Assembly (NCBI RefSeq): GCF_001548395.1
Contig: NZ_AP017367.1
Coordinates: 2,765,001-2,829,000, forward strand
Direction of reading: 5' to 3'
From: Leptolyngbya sp. O-77
GTDB lineage: Bacteria > Cyanobacteriota > Cyanobacteriia > Elainellales > Elainellaceae
DNA length: 64,000 bases
Position numbers and translations under genes: made by a program. Shown here one piece after another: positions 19,057 to 27,708 of this stretch. Position 1 is the first letter of the stretch. Every line of letters starts with the position of its first letter. The notes beneath the pieces were generated by a model that was given only the letters and a program-made list of their open reading frames with translations, made no database searches and had not been told where the DNA came from.

Positions 19057-19836
19057 CTAAGCGCCCATGCCAGAATAGTGTCGCAGCCCACGCCGCCACA
19101 GCCAGCGATTTAGCCCATAGAACAGCGCAATCCACGCCAGCGTAATCAAGAACCCGTGTAGATAATTTCCGGGTAGCCCGACAAAGATACTCGCAGGAAA
19201 GTAAACCAGATAAGGAAGCGGTGTCCACTCTACAATCTGACGAGCCAGCGGTGGAAACACCTCTAGCGGAGCTACCACGCCAGAAAAGAAAAGATAAATA
19301 AGAAACCAAAACTGCTCAATCGCGCTGGCTTTTTCAATCCAAAACGCTAGCATCGACACGGTGTATTGCATGACGAAGCGCAGCAAAAACGCCAGCGCCG
19401 TTGCCGCCGACCCCAACAGGAAATTGCCCAAACTCGGCAGCCAAAACGCCTGCGGATAGAGCCAAAAAAACAGCCCCACCAGCACAAAGGCAAACGGCAC
19501 GCGGGCAAAGCGCTCACCAATATGTGATGCGAAATAGTGCCAACCCGGATCGAGCGGTTGCAGCAAGCGCGACGACAGCTTTCCTTCCACTACGTCTCGC
19601 TCAAAGTCCCAGACGACCCAGACGATGGTGAACTGGCGCACCAGAAACACCGCCAGAAAATATCGCGCAAACTCCACCGGCGACAGCCCAAACTGCCCGC
19701 CCTGGGATGCCTCCATCCACACACCCATCAGAATCAGCGGCAGACTACCTGCCAGCACCCACAGGATTAGCTCGGCGCGATATTCCACCATGTAGGCGTA
19801 GTAGACGGACAGGAGCGTGCGGGCGGTGCGGAGCAT
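19057..19836 (-). CDS. ABC-2 type transporter permease (DUF990/COG4587-like)
   Basis: A 259-residue membrane protein with six predicted helices. The segment VEYRAELILWVLAGSLPLILMGVWM and the loop VVWDFERDVVEGKLSSRLLQPLDP are typical of the COG4587 permease of three-part ABC-2 exporters. It should pair with the ATP-binding protein encoded at 21938-22945, which resembles the matching COG4586 ATPase. A second permease of the usual trio is not found in this window. A large membrane protein gene lies between the two parts on the same strand, 14 bases upstream. The substrate is unknown. Confidence 0.82.
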   Translation of the reverse strand: MLRTARTLLSVYYAYMVEYRAELILWVLAGSLPLILMGVWMEASQGGQFGLSPVEFARYFLAVFLVRQFTIVWVVWDFERDVVEGKLSSRLLQPLDPGWHYFASHIGERFARVPFAFVLVGLFFWLYPQAFWLPSLGNFLLGSAATALAFLLRFVMQYTVSMLAFWIEKASAIEQFWFLIYLFFSGVVAPLEVFPPLARQIVEWTPLPYLVYFPASIFVGLPGNYLHGFLITLAWIALFYGLNRWLWRRGLRHYSGMGA

Positions 19837-19850
19837 GGGCAGTCACAGAA

Positions 19851-21800
19851 TTAGGAGTTCGGCGCATCTGGTTGGGCTGGGCTGGAGCGGGGGAGAACCG
19901 TAATGGTTTGGACGTAGGTCGGGGCAGATTCCGGGTTTAAGGCAGAAATGCCGTCTGCCACCAGCCAGCATTCCAGTCGATAGACCCCTGGTTCTGATGG
20001 AAATGCAGCCTGTCCGATGGCGAGGGTTGCCCCACCGGGCTGCGTTCGACCAGAGACAAAGAGTTGATTGCCAATCCGGGGCGTTTTGTCTTCGCCTTTT
20101 GCATCATAAAATCTCAGTCGGATTTTCGCTTCACCCATTTTCTCGATGCCCGTTTGGTAGCCAAACCAGGGCGATGTCCCCGTATTGCGGAGGGCAAGTT
20201 TCAAAAGCCTTCGCTGACCGGAGCGAACTCTGGGGCGATCGCCCACGGGCACTTCATCCCCATCCAGATCGATCCAGTGCAGGCTCTCCGCCGTGCCTTG
20301 AAATCCTGCCAGATACGTTTTTCGATCCCGAATCGGTTTGTTGAACTTAGCAAGCAAATTTCTGGTGTGGCGCTCGATTTTGCTATCTTGCAACGCCCAT
20401 AATCGTCCATTGCGCTCTGTGGCGGGCATCGGGCTGGCTTTCCAGTTGGTCTGGGTGAATGCCCCAATGGTTTGAATCAGGGTTGAAAGAATTAAGCTGA
20501 TAAGAAACAGCGCCAAGACAAATCGTGCGCCCTGCCAGTTGCGCTTTAGCTTGGGGACAAGATCTGCCAAAAAGTAAGCAATCAAAAAACAAGAAATGGG
20601 CAACGTGTCTGCTAAGAAACGCGGCCCAAAAGAGTCGTTTCCACCCAGCCAAATTAAGTAGAAGCTATATTGCAGGTAAAGCAGGAAAACGCTGACCATC
20701 AGGCACAAAAGCAGCCATTCATCCCGACGGTTTTCTCGCTTCCACCTTCGCAGCAGGCGATAAGCTCCCGGAATTGCAAACAGCAGCACGGGCGAGAAGA
20801 CCAGAATCCCGTTACTAGGGCTGAGCAGCAGTCCTAGAGAACCTCTTCTAAATTGCTCGAACGTCCAGGAATAGGAAGATGGATGCTTCTCGATGTGTGA
20901 AATATATCCACCGACAATCAGGTTGTCCCAGCCGAAATAGTAGAGGTTCCAGCCCAAGTGAAACAGCACGCTTGGTAATCCCAGCAAAAAGAAGATAGCT
21001 TCCTTTCGATAGGCAAGAACCACGTACAGAAAAATAATCGCTGAAAACAGGGCGCTAGTAATTCGAGCGCTGGGGAGAATGCCGCAAAAAATCCCTGCCA
21101 AAAATAGCAGCAGCCTGCGGTTTTTTCCCTCACTATGCTCCACTTTGAGCAAACACAGTAGAATCCCCGAAAGCAGCAAGTTGGAAACGGTGTGCTGGCG
21201 TAAATCCTGTGAGCAAATGGGCCAGCTCCCGGTAGCAAAGGCAAACACAAAAGTAGAAACCGCTGCAACGCTGGGGCTGAATTTGAGGCGGGTGCTGAGA
21301 TAAAAGAAAACAACCGTCAAGGCAGTGGAAATGGTCGCAGCAAACTTGCTAAACCCCTGACGATAGGTTGCAAAGTCTTCGCTAGCCACGTCAGGAAATC
21401 CGGCTGGAAAAAGGTTGAGAACGCCGCCCGTGATTCCGTCCAAAAAAGCAGCCAGCTTGAGCGCAAAGTAATAGAGAACGGCGAGAGGAAACGTGACCAG
21501 CGCTGGCCCAATAGGAAATCGAGAAGATAAATGACCGGTGGGTGATTCTATGAAATAGAACGGGATGCCGCCGCCGCGATACAGATAGCCGTCTCGGAAC
21601 GCATCAAAGTTTAGGCTGTGGTTTTGCAGCCAGTTGAATCCCAAAAGCGTGTTGGTCACGTTGTCGCTGGAGTTCAAATCCACGCGGCCATTCATGGCGT
21701 AGACAAACACGCAGGCCCAGAAGATTGCCAGACTGGTTGCTGCGACCGGACGCTGGGCAGCGGTCTGTCGGAGGCGATCGCCCACCGTCATCCACTTCAT
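19851..21800 (-). CDS. Large membrane protein, GT-C glycosyltransferase-like
   Basis: About 649 residues from ATG at 21800 (the frame is open to 21905). The first helix is followed by an extracytoplasmic loop with an acidic pair (DLNSSDNV), and about ten further helices run to residue 500. This is the arrangement of GT-C/GT39-type sugar transferases. The last 140 residues are soluble and beta-rich (RLRFYDAKGED, LECWLVADG), probably a periplasmic beta-sandwich. I do not recognise a named family with confidence. It sits between the ABC permease and ATPase genes on the same strand with short gaps (14 and about 137 bases), so the three may act together on an exported glycoconjugate. That is inference. 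Confidence 0.6.
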   Translation of the reverse strand: MKWMTVGDRLRQTAAQRPVAATSLAIFWACVFVYAMNGRVDLNSSDNVTNTLLGFNWLQNHSLNFDAFRDGYLYRGGGIPFYFIESPTGHLSSRFPIGPALVTFPLAVLYYFALKLAAFLDGITGGVLNLFPAGFPDVASEDFATYRQGFSKFAATISTALTVVFFYLSTRLKFSPSVAAVSTFVFAFATGSWPICSQDLRQHTVSNLLLSGILLCLLKVEHSEGKNRRLLLFLAGIFCGILPSARITSALFSAIIFLYVVLAYRKEAIFFLLGLPSVLFHLGWNLYYFGWDNLIVGGYISHIEKHPSSYSWTFEQFRRGSLGLLLSPSNGILVFSPVLLFAIPGAYRLLRRWKRENRRDEWLLLCLMVSVFLLYLQYSFYLIWLGGNDSFGPRFLADTLPISCFLIAYFLADLVPKLKRNWQGARFVLALFLISLILSTLIQTIGAFTQTNWKASPMPATERNGRLWALQDSKIERHTRNLLAKFNKPIRDRKTYLAGFQGTAESLHWIDLDGDEVPVGDRPRVRSGQRRLLKLALRNTGTSPWFGYQTGIEKMGEAKIRLRFYDAKGEDKTPRIGNQLFVSGRTQPGGATLAIGQAAFPSEPGVYRLECWLVADGISALNPESAPTYVQTITVLPRSSPAQPDAPNS

Positions 21801-21937
21801 GACCAGACGCTCGACCAAGGACACTTGCACTTCCTTACTGACCAGATCGCAACACAGAGAGATCCAAACCAAAAATTTAAGTTCAGATCGGTCAATCTCA
21901 CACAAGCCAACATTCTAGCGGCAAGGGAGCCGTCCCG

Positions 21938-22945
21938 TTAAGCCGATGCGCTGTCGCCCGTATTGTCCAGACCGCCGCTTTGAAACACGCGCCCAATCAC
22001 CTCTTCCACAGGCGGATCGGTGACCGTGAGATCGGCAATGTCTAGCTCCGCCAGCAGCCGCGATAGGGTCTGCGTCAGCGCTTCCTGGGGCACGATGAAA
22101 TGAGCCACGCGGCCCTCGATCGCCTTCAGGTGTCCGAAGCGTTCTAGAACCTGAGGCTGTGGGTCTTGCCCCAATTCCACCGTCACCTCGCGGCAGGGCG
22201 AAAACCGCTCCAGCAGTCCGTCCAGGCTGCCGTCATAGATTAGCTTGCCTTGATGAATCATCAGCACGCGGCGGCAGAGGGCGGTGATGTCTGCCATGTA
22301 GTGGCTGGTCAGCAGCACGGTGGCTTGAAACTGCTGGTTATATTGCCGCAAAAAGTCGCGGACGCTGCTCTGGGCATTCACATCCAGCCCCAGCGTCGGT
22401 TCATCCAAAAACAGCACCTTGGGCTGGTGGATTAGCGCCGCTAGCAGTTCCGCTTTCATCCGCTCGCCCAACGACAGCTTGCGGACGGGCTGATTGAGCT
22501 GTCGATCTAGGGCCAGCATGTCGCTCAGTTCTCCCAGGCGGCGGCGAAACTCCACATCGGGAATGCCGTAGACGGCGGCGTTGATCCGCAGCGAGTCGAG
22601 CGTGGGCAAATCCCAAATCAACTGCTGCTTTTGCCCCATCACGAGAGTAATTTTTTGCAAAAAGCCTGGTTCGCGCCGATAGGGGACGTGTCCCGCCACC
22701 GAGATACGCCCGCTAGAGGGGTGAATCAGCCCGGTCAGCATTTTCAGCGTGGTGGTTTTGCCTGCGCCGTTGGGGCCGAGGAACCCGACAAATTCGCCCG
22801 GCTCGATCGCAAAGGACACGTCCTGCACGGCAGGAATGTTGCGGTAGGTGCGCCGAAAGAAGTGGGTCAGCGTGCCTTTGAGTCCCGGCTCTTTGACCGC
22901 AACGGGGTAGACCTTACTGAGGCGATCGACAGTGATGATAGACAT
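21938..22945 (-). CDS. ABC-2 exporter ATP-binding protein
   Basis: A 335-residue ATPase. It has Walker A GPNGAGKTTT, Q-loop region TLVMGQKQQLIWDLP, signature LSLGERMK, Walker B KVLFLDEPTLGLD and the switch histidine in TSHYMADI. The WDLP segment and long C-terminal extension fit COG4586, the ATPase that partners COG4587/COG3694 permeases. It powers export through the permease at 19057-19836. It is the first gene of a minus-strand run ATPase - membrane protein - permease. Confidence 0.88.
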   Translation of the reverse strand: MSIITVDRLSKVYPVAVKEPGLKGTLTHFFRRTYRNIPAVQDVSFAIEPGEFVGFLGPNGAGKTTTLKMLTGLIHPSSGRISVAGHVPYRREPGFLQKITLVMGQKQQLIWDLPTLDSLRINAAVYGIPDVEFRRRLGELSDMLALDRQLNQPVRKLSLGERMKAELLAALIHQPKVLFLDEPTLGLDVNAQSSVRDFLRQYNQQFQATVLLTSHYMADITALCRRVLMIHQGKLIYDGSLDGLLERFSPCREVTVELGQDPQPQVLERFGHLKAIEGRVAHFIVPQEALTQTLSRLLAELDIADLTVTDPPVEEVIGRVFQSGGLDNTGDSASA

Positions 22946-23020
22946 TGACCTGAGGGGCGAACGGCGGGGCAGAGGGGAAGGCTGCCAGTACCCCTTTACG
23001 ATACAGGCATCCCTCCAGGA

Positions 23021-23932
23021 TTAGCGTGAGTCATTGGAGACCCACGGATTCAGTCTAAATTTCTCCGTGAGATATTCAATAAAGCAGCGCACTTTGGCAG
23101 GGACAAAGCGGCTGCGGCGGTAGACCGCGTAGATGGGCAGGGGCAGGGGCTGATAGTCCTTGAGCAAGAGCCGCAGGCGACCGGAATCCAGCAGATCGCC
23201 AAATAGCCAGACGGGGCAAACGGCGATGCCCAGTCCCGCCAGGACGGCTTCGCGGATGGCGACGGAGTTATCCACCTGCAAGTTGCCCGTTGCGGTGATG
23301 TGAATGGGGCCGCGGGTGGGGCATTGAAAGTGCCATTCATTGCCAGAGGCCAGGCGCGTGTAGACGATGCAGTTGTGATGGGCGAGGTCTTCGGGCGTTT
23401 GGGGTTCTGGGCGATCGCCCAAATAGGACGCAGCCGCAACGGTGATGCGGCGCGTGGTGCCAATGCGGTGGGAAATCAGCGTGGAGTCAGTCACTTGACC
23501 AATGCGGATCGCCAGATCCGTGCCGTCTTCCACCAAATCGACAAAGCGATCGCTCAGGTTTAGATCCAGCTTGATGTCGGGATAGCGCTCTAGAAAACCC
23601 TTGAGATAGGGCATGAGCTGATGTTGCCCGAACGCGACAGGGCAGCTTACTCGCAGCGTGCCGACGGGATTTTGGCGCTGCCCCACGCTGGCTTCGGCCG
23701 CTGCTGCCGCCTCTAGCACCACCTGGCAATGCTCAAAAAATCGCTCCCCTTCTGGCGTGAGCTGGAGTTTGCGGGTAGAGCGCGTCAGGAGCTGCACGTC
23801 CAGATAGTCTTCGAGCGCAGCAATTTGCTTGCTGACGGTGGGCTGGGTGGTGTGGCGTTCGCGAGCCACCGCCGAAAAGCTGCCCGTTTCCACCACGCGC
23901 ACAAAGCTCTGAATGCAGTCGAGGCGATCCAT
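23021..23932 (-). CDS. LysR-family transcriptional regulator
   Basis: A 303-residue regulator. The N-terminal winged helix-turn-helix is clear (FVRVVETGSFSAVARERH, then QPTVSKQIAALEDYL). A linker helix follows, then a periplasmic-binding-like effector domain with the AqhR/DmlR-type segment VGTLRVSCPVAFGQHQLMP. It is divergent from a short-chain dehydrogenase gene, with 181 bases between starts that contain a 15-base direct repeat. By LysR custom it probably controls that gene and itself. The effector is unknown. Confidence 0.92.
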   Translation of the reverse strand: MDRLDCIQSFVRVVETGSFSAVARERHTTQPTVSKQIAALEDYLDVQLLTRSTRKLQLTPEGERFFEHCQVVLEAAAAAEASVGQRQNPVGTLRVSCPVAFGQHQLMPYLKGFLERYPDIKLDLNLSDRFVDLVEDGTDLAIRIGQVTDSTLISHRIGTTRRITVAAASYLGDRPEPQTPEDLAHHNCIVYTRLASGNEWHFQCPTRGPIHITATGNLQVDNSVAIREAVLAGLGIAVCPVWLFGDLLDSGRLRLLLKDYQPLPLPIYAVYRRSRFVPAKVRCFIEYLTEKFRLNPWVSNDSR

Positions 23933-23949
23933 GACTCAGGTTATTCTAA

Positions 23950-24006
23950 TTTTGAATCAATCAAATTCCAATCTGCCATCTTCTCAAACACTTTTGAATC
24001 AATCAA
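23950..24006. promoter_or_regulatory. 15-bp direct repeat, candidate LysR operator
   Basis: The sequence TTTTGAATCAATCAA occurs at 23950-23964 and again, identically, at 23992-24006. The starts are 42 bases apart, close to four helical turns, so both copies face the same side of the DNA. They lie in the gap between the divergent lysR and SDR genes. Each contains TGAATCAATCA, which has partial dyad symmetry. Binding by the adjacent LysR protein is inferred from position only. Confidence 0.5.
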
Positions 24007-24113
24007 GATGAGAGATGTGGAGAGCGATGCGGCGCAACACCATCCGCAACCCTCTCTCCCAATGCTTTTCAGACTTTTCACCGCAACTCTTAAACCCTTT
24101 CCAGGAGATGGAC

Positions 24114-24851
24114 ATGAACCTTCAAGACTCAGTGGCCTTTGTGACCGGAGCCAATCGCGGCATTGGCAAAGCCTATGTGGAGGCGCTGGTGCAGGCGGGC
24201 GCTCGACGCATCTACGCCGCTGCGCGATCGCTCGATTCGCTAAACGATGTGGTGGCAATCGCCCCTGACCGAATTGTGGCGATCGCCCTCGACGTGACCG
24301 ATGCGTCCCAGGTGCAGGCTGCTGCCGCCGCCGCGCCAGACGTGACCCTGCTGATCAACAATGCGGGCGTGCTGGGGGCAGGCGGCCTGTTTACTGACCG
24401 CAGCGTGGAAACGGCGCAGTGGGAAATGACGACCAACTACTTTGGCACACTGGCGATGATTCGCGCCTTTGCGCCGATTCTGAAGCAAAACGGCGGCGGG
24501 GCGATCGCCAACATGCTCTCCATTGCATCTGTCGTCAACGTGCCCGTGTTCAGTTCCTACAGCGCGTCCAAGGCGGCGCTCTATTCCCTGACGCAGGGCG
24601 CTCGCGCGGAGCTGACGCAGCAGGGAACCCTCGTCGTCGGCGCGTTTCCGGGGCCCGTGGACACGGCAATGGCGGAAGCTGTGCCGCTCGACAAAGCCGC
24701 CCCCATCGAGGTGGCAAAAGCCGTGCTAGAAGCGATCGCCCAGGGCGCTGAAGAGGTGTATCCCGACCCAGTTTCTCAGCATGTGTTTGCCAACCTGAAA
24801 ACGCCGCTCAAAGAGGCTGAAAAGCAGTTTGCTGGGATGTTGCCGCAATGA
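24114..24851 (+). CDS. Short-chain dehydrogenase/reductase (classical SDR)
   Basis: A 245-residue NAD(P)-dependent oxidoreductase. It has the cofactor motif TGANRGIGKAY, the structural NNAGVLG and the catalytic YSASKAAL with an upstream serine (SIASVVNVPVFSSYS). AGGAG at 24103-24107 sits directly against ATG 24108 but six bases before ATG 24114, so 24114 (MNLQDSVAF) is the better start. It is divergent from a LysR gene that probably regulates it. The substrate cannot be predicted. Confidence 0.9.
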   Translation: MNLQDSVAFVTGANRGIGKAYVEALVQAGARRIYAAARSLDSLNDVVAIAPDRIVAIALDVTDASQVQAAAAAAPDVTLLINNAGVLGAGGLFTDRSVETAQWEMTTNYFGTLAMIRAFAPILKQNGGGAIANMLSIASVVNVPVFSSYSASKAALYSLTQGARAELTQQGTLVVGAFPGPVDTAMAEAVPLDKAAPIEVAKAVLEAIAQGAEEVYPDPVSQHVFANLKTPLKEAEKQFAGMLPQ

Positions 24852-24979
24852 GAATGGGCGTGGCAGATAGAGGGCGATCGCCAAGAATCCTGAGTAGAGC
24901 TGGAGATAGTTTAGAACTTTATCAATAGCCTCTGTTCCTCCTAAACTCATTTTCAGTCTGGCAAGAATATAACAAAAAG

Positions 24980-25013
24980 AAAGCCTCTTTCTTCCGCGCA
25001 GAATGAGGCTTTT
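24980..25013. terminator. Bidirectional Rho-independent terminator
   Basis: The arms AAAGCCTC (24980-24987) and GAGGCTTT (25005-25012) form an 8-bp stem. T residues follow on the plus strand and an A-rich tract precedes on the left, which becomes a T-run on the minus strand. It lies between the convergent SDR and GTPase genes and can serve both. Confidence 0.7.
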
Positions 25014-25032
25014 AACTTGAGCCAGAAAAGCA

Positions 25033-26298
25033 TCAAGTCGCGGCATAACTTTGAGACTCTGAACTCTCTTGTGGAATCCATTGGGTCATCCAGTCGAGCA
25101 TTTGCTGAAGCTTTTCATCCATTCTTGATTTCAGGTTCACATCTGAATTTCCTTCATAGAAATCCAACTTTGCCTCTTCTAAAACTTGCATCCAGGCACT
25201 AGCCATAAATGCTGTTTCAACAACAAAGAAGATTGCAAGGGCAGGATGTATGTCGAAGGGAAGATTCCAGGAAAATTTAGCCCACTTAGATAGGGTGTCA
25301 CTCAAATTACTAAACATTTCGTTTTCAAGCAAGAAGCTATCGGCAAAATTCTTGATTGATTCACTTATCCATTGCAGGGCTTCAGTCATAGAATTAAACC
25401 CTTGCCAATCAACCTCGCTGAGTTTATCTTGCAAGACAGCAGAGGTTTCGAGAAGCAAACTCCATTTAGAAATTGCAGCCAGATCTTCCTCTATACAGTT
25501 AAAATGAAACTCAGAAGATACTCCTCCAAACATTCTTTTAAGAATTCTATTCCTGACAAGTGGCACGATTCCTGCATAAGACGTGCCTGGTATAATGCCG
25601 AGCAAACCTCTTAAGAAAGCGCCTTCTCCTATCCACTTCACCGCACTCATCTTCATCGAGCCAATTGCCTCTTGGATTAAGCTATTGGTTCGATCATTCA
25701 AAACTTTTTCTGAAGCTTCACATAGCCTATCCAAGCCATGTGCTTCTAATATCTCATCATACGTCTCAGCTTCTGCGCAAACACGAACAACTGTATCAAT
25801 TTTCAAATTACAGTCAGTCTGGCTGATTAGTTGCTCAACGTAAGATTCTTTATTTCTAGGGCTGCGAGTAACAACTAACATAACTGGAGCGTAATTGGCA
25901 AGTTCTTTAATCCAGTCTACTTCCAAGTTCCCTTCTCGATTCGCATTTTGATAATTCAAACAATACCAAACGAGATGAATTTGATTCTTGCAAAGATTAC
26001 TCTGCTTTTTGTTTTTCAGGAATTGTAGAATATCTTTCTTAACCTTTTGAGGTCTTCTCTCTAATCCTTCAGAGTCATAGATGGATACGCTCCCTCTTAT
26101 ATTTCTGTAGGGCGCTCTCGAAATTCCTCGCGTTATTTCTTGACGCACAGATACATCGAGCGCACGACGAATAAGTGTACTCTTGCCTGCACCTGTATCA
26201 CCGACAACTAAAATGTTGCACGTATCGCTTAAACGGAAAAATTTTGAGCAAGACTGTCCGAATTGGGCGAACGGAATGTGCGGTGGCAGCATATTCAT
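25033..26298 (-). CDS. Dynamin/Era-like GTPase of unknown function
   Basis: A 421-residue protein with an N-terminal GTPase domain. It has G1 GDTGAGKST (about residue 32), a Thr in the switch region (RGISRAPYRN) and G3 DSEGLE. IHLVWYCLN is typical of the YcjX/DUF697-associated GTPases. The G4 motif is unusual: TRSPRNKES stands where T/N-K-x-D is expected, so guanine specificity is uncertain. A glycine-rich hydrophobic stretch (GLLGIIPGTSYAGIVPLV) and a later one (ALAIFFVVETAFMASAWM) could insert in a membrane. The gene is conspicuously AT-rich, and the 1.9 kb around it (24.88-26.78 kb) contains no GCGATCGC site, unlike its neighbours. This suggests acquisition. Its role is unknown; membrane remodelling or defence are possibilities. 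Confidence 0.7.
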   Translation of the reverse strand: MNMLPPHIPFAQFGQSCSKFFRLSDTCNILVVGDTGAGKSTLIRRALDVSVRQEITRGISRAPYRNIRGSVSIYDSEGLERRPQKVKKDILQFLKNKKQSNLCKNQIHLVWYCLNYQNANREGNLEVDWIKELANYAPVMLVVTRSPRNKESYVEQLISQTDCNLKIDTVVRVCAEAETYDEILEAHGLDRLCEASEKVLNDRTNSLIQEAIGSMKMSAVKWIGEGAFLRGLLGIIPGTSYAGIVPLVRNRILKRMFGGVSSEFHFNCIEEDLAAISKWSLLLETSAVLQDKLSEVDWQGFNSMTEALQWISESIKNFADSFLLENEMFSNLSDTLSKWAKFSWNLPFDIHPALAIFFVVETAFMASAWMQVLEEAKLDFYEGNSDVNLKSRMDEKLQQMLDWMTQWIPQESSESQSYAAT

Positions 26299-26521
26299 GA
26301 TGCAAGGGTATTGAACATAGTAGGCAGATGTTAACTAGATTGTTCCCCTTGTGGCGTTGCTACTAACTCGTATTTGCTTCGGTTCAGTGTTTCTGACTTT
26401 CGAGCCAACGTGGGCATTCATGCAGCTTAGCCACGGTTGGAAAAGTGGCGCAGGCGGGGTTAGGGTAGAGGCGAGTTCATCTTTCGTTACTCGTTACCCA
26501 ACTTCTGAGGAACTTCCTGCC

Positions 26522-27606
26522 ATGTCTCGACCTGTTTTGTACGTTGCGGTTACGAATCACGGGTTTGGGCATGTGACGCGGACGGCGGCCGTGGTGGCAG
26601 AGATTCAGCGGCGCTGCCCCGAGATTTTACCCATCATGGTGACGACGGCTCCGCGCTGGCTGCTGGATTCCTACCTGGAAGGCGAATTTTTGCACCGCCC
26701 CAGAGCGTTTGATGTGGGCGTGGTTCAGCCCGACAGCCTAACGATGGACTTGCCCGCCACGCTGGCCAAGCTGAAGGAAATCCGCGATCGCGCTTCCTCG
26801 ATCATTGCCAGCGAGGTCAGCTTCATCCGCCAAAATCGCGTGGGGGCTGGTGCTGGGCGATATTCCCCCCGCTAGCCGCGCCGATCGCCCGTGCCGCTGG
26901 TGTGCCCTGCTGGATGGGCAGCAACTTTGGCTGGGACTATATCTATCGCGCCTGGGGCGGCGAGTTTGTGGAGATTGCCGACTGGATTGGCGAGTGCTTT
27001 GCCCAGTGCGATCGCCTGTTTCGGATGCCGTTTCATGAGCCGATGAGCGCGTTTCCCGTCGTGCAAGACGTGGGCCTCACGGGTGGCAGCCCCCGCCACA
27101 GCCCGGACGACCTGCGGAGCAAGTTCAACCTGAGTGCGCCAAAAGAGAAGACGGCGCTGCTCACCTTTGGCGGGCTGGGGCTGGCAGAAATTCCGTATCA
27201 CAACCTGACGCGCTTTCCCGACTGGCAGTTCATCACCACCGATAAGCAAGCTCCCGACCTGCCCAATCTGGTGAATGTGGGCGGCACCACCTTCCGCCCG
27301 GTGGACTTTATGCCGCTGTGCGGGCGAGTTGTCTCAAAACCAGGCTTTGGCACCTTTTCTGAGGCCTGTCGCCTGGACGTGCCGATTGTCAGCCTCACCC
27401 GCGACGACTTTGCCGAAGCGGCCTGCCTGCTGGCGGGGATTCGTCGCCACTGCTTTCACCGCATCATCACCCCGGCTGAATTTGTCGAGGGCGATTGGGA
27501 CTTTTTGCAAGCGCCGCTGAATCCGCCAGAAACCGACCTGCCGCTGGATAAGGCTGGCAATGAGGCGATCGCCCAGGCGGTCGTAAACTATTTTGCAAAG
27601 GCATAA
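26522..27606 (+). pseudogene. Glycosyltransferase-like protein (MurG/GT28-type fold), two frameshifts
   Basis: The reading MSRPVLYVAVTNHGFGHVTR at the start and RVVSKPGFGTFSEACRLDVPIV near the end are the donor-site features of GT-B enzymes in the MurG/GT28 group. The frame breaks twice within 20 bases. One extra G lies in the G5 run at 26842-26846 and one extra C in the C6 run at 26855-26860. Removing both restores GLVLGDIPPLAAPIARAAGVPCWMGSNFGWDY without any other change, giving about 360 residues. The rest of the gene is free of stops. It is either an inactivated gene or a good gene with two homopolymer errors; I favour sequencing error because nothing else has decayed. Confidence 0.8.
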
Positions 27607-27708
27607 GCCCGCATCAGCCATTGGATAATGGGGGAAAAAGGAGATGATTATCAAGTTGCCGTCGATCGCCGCGTTGTTGATGCTCTGCTGCAATTCCCTA
27701 TATTTCTC

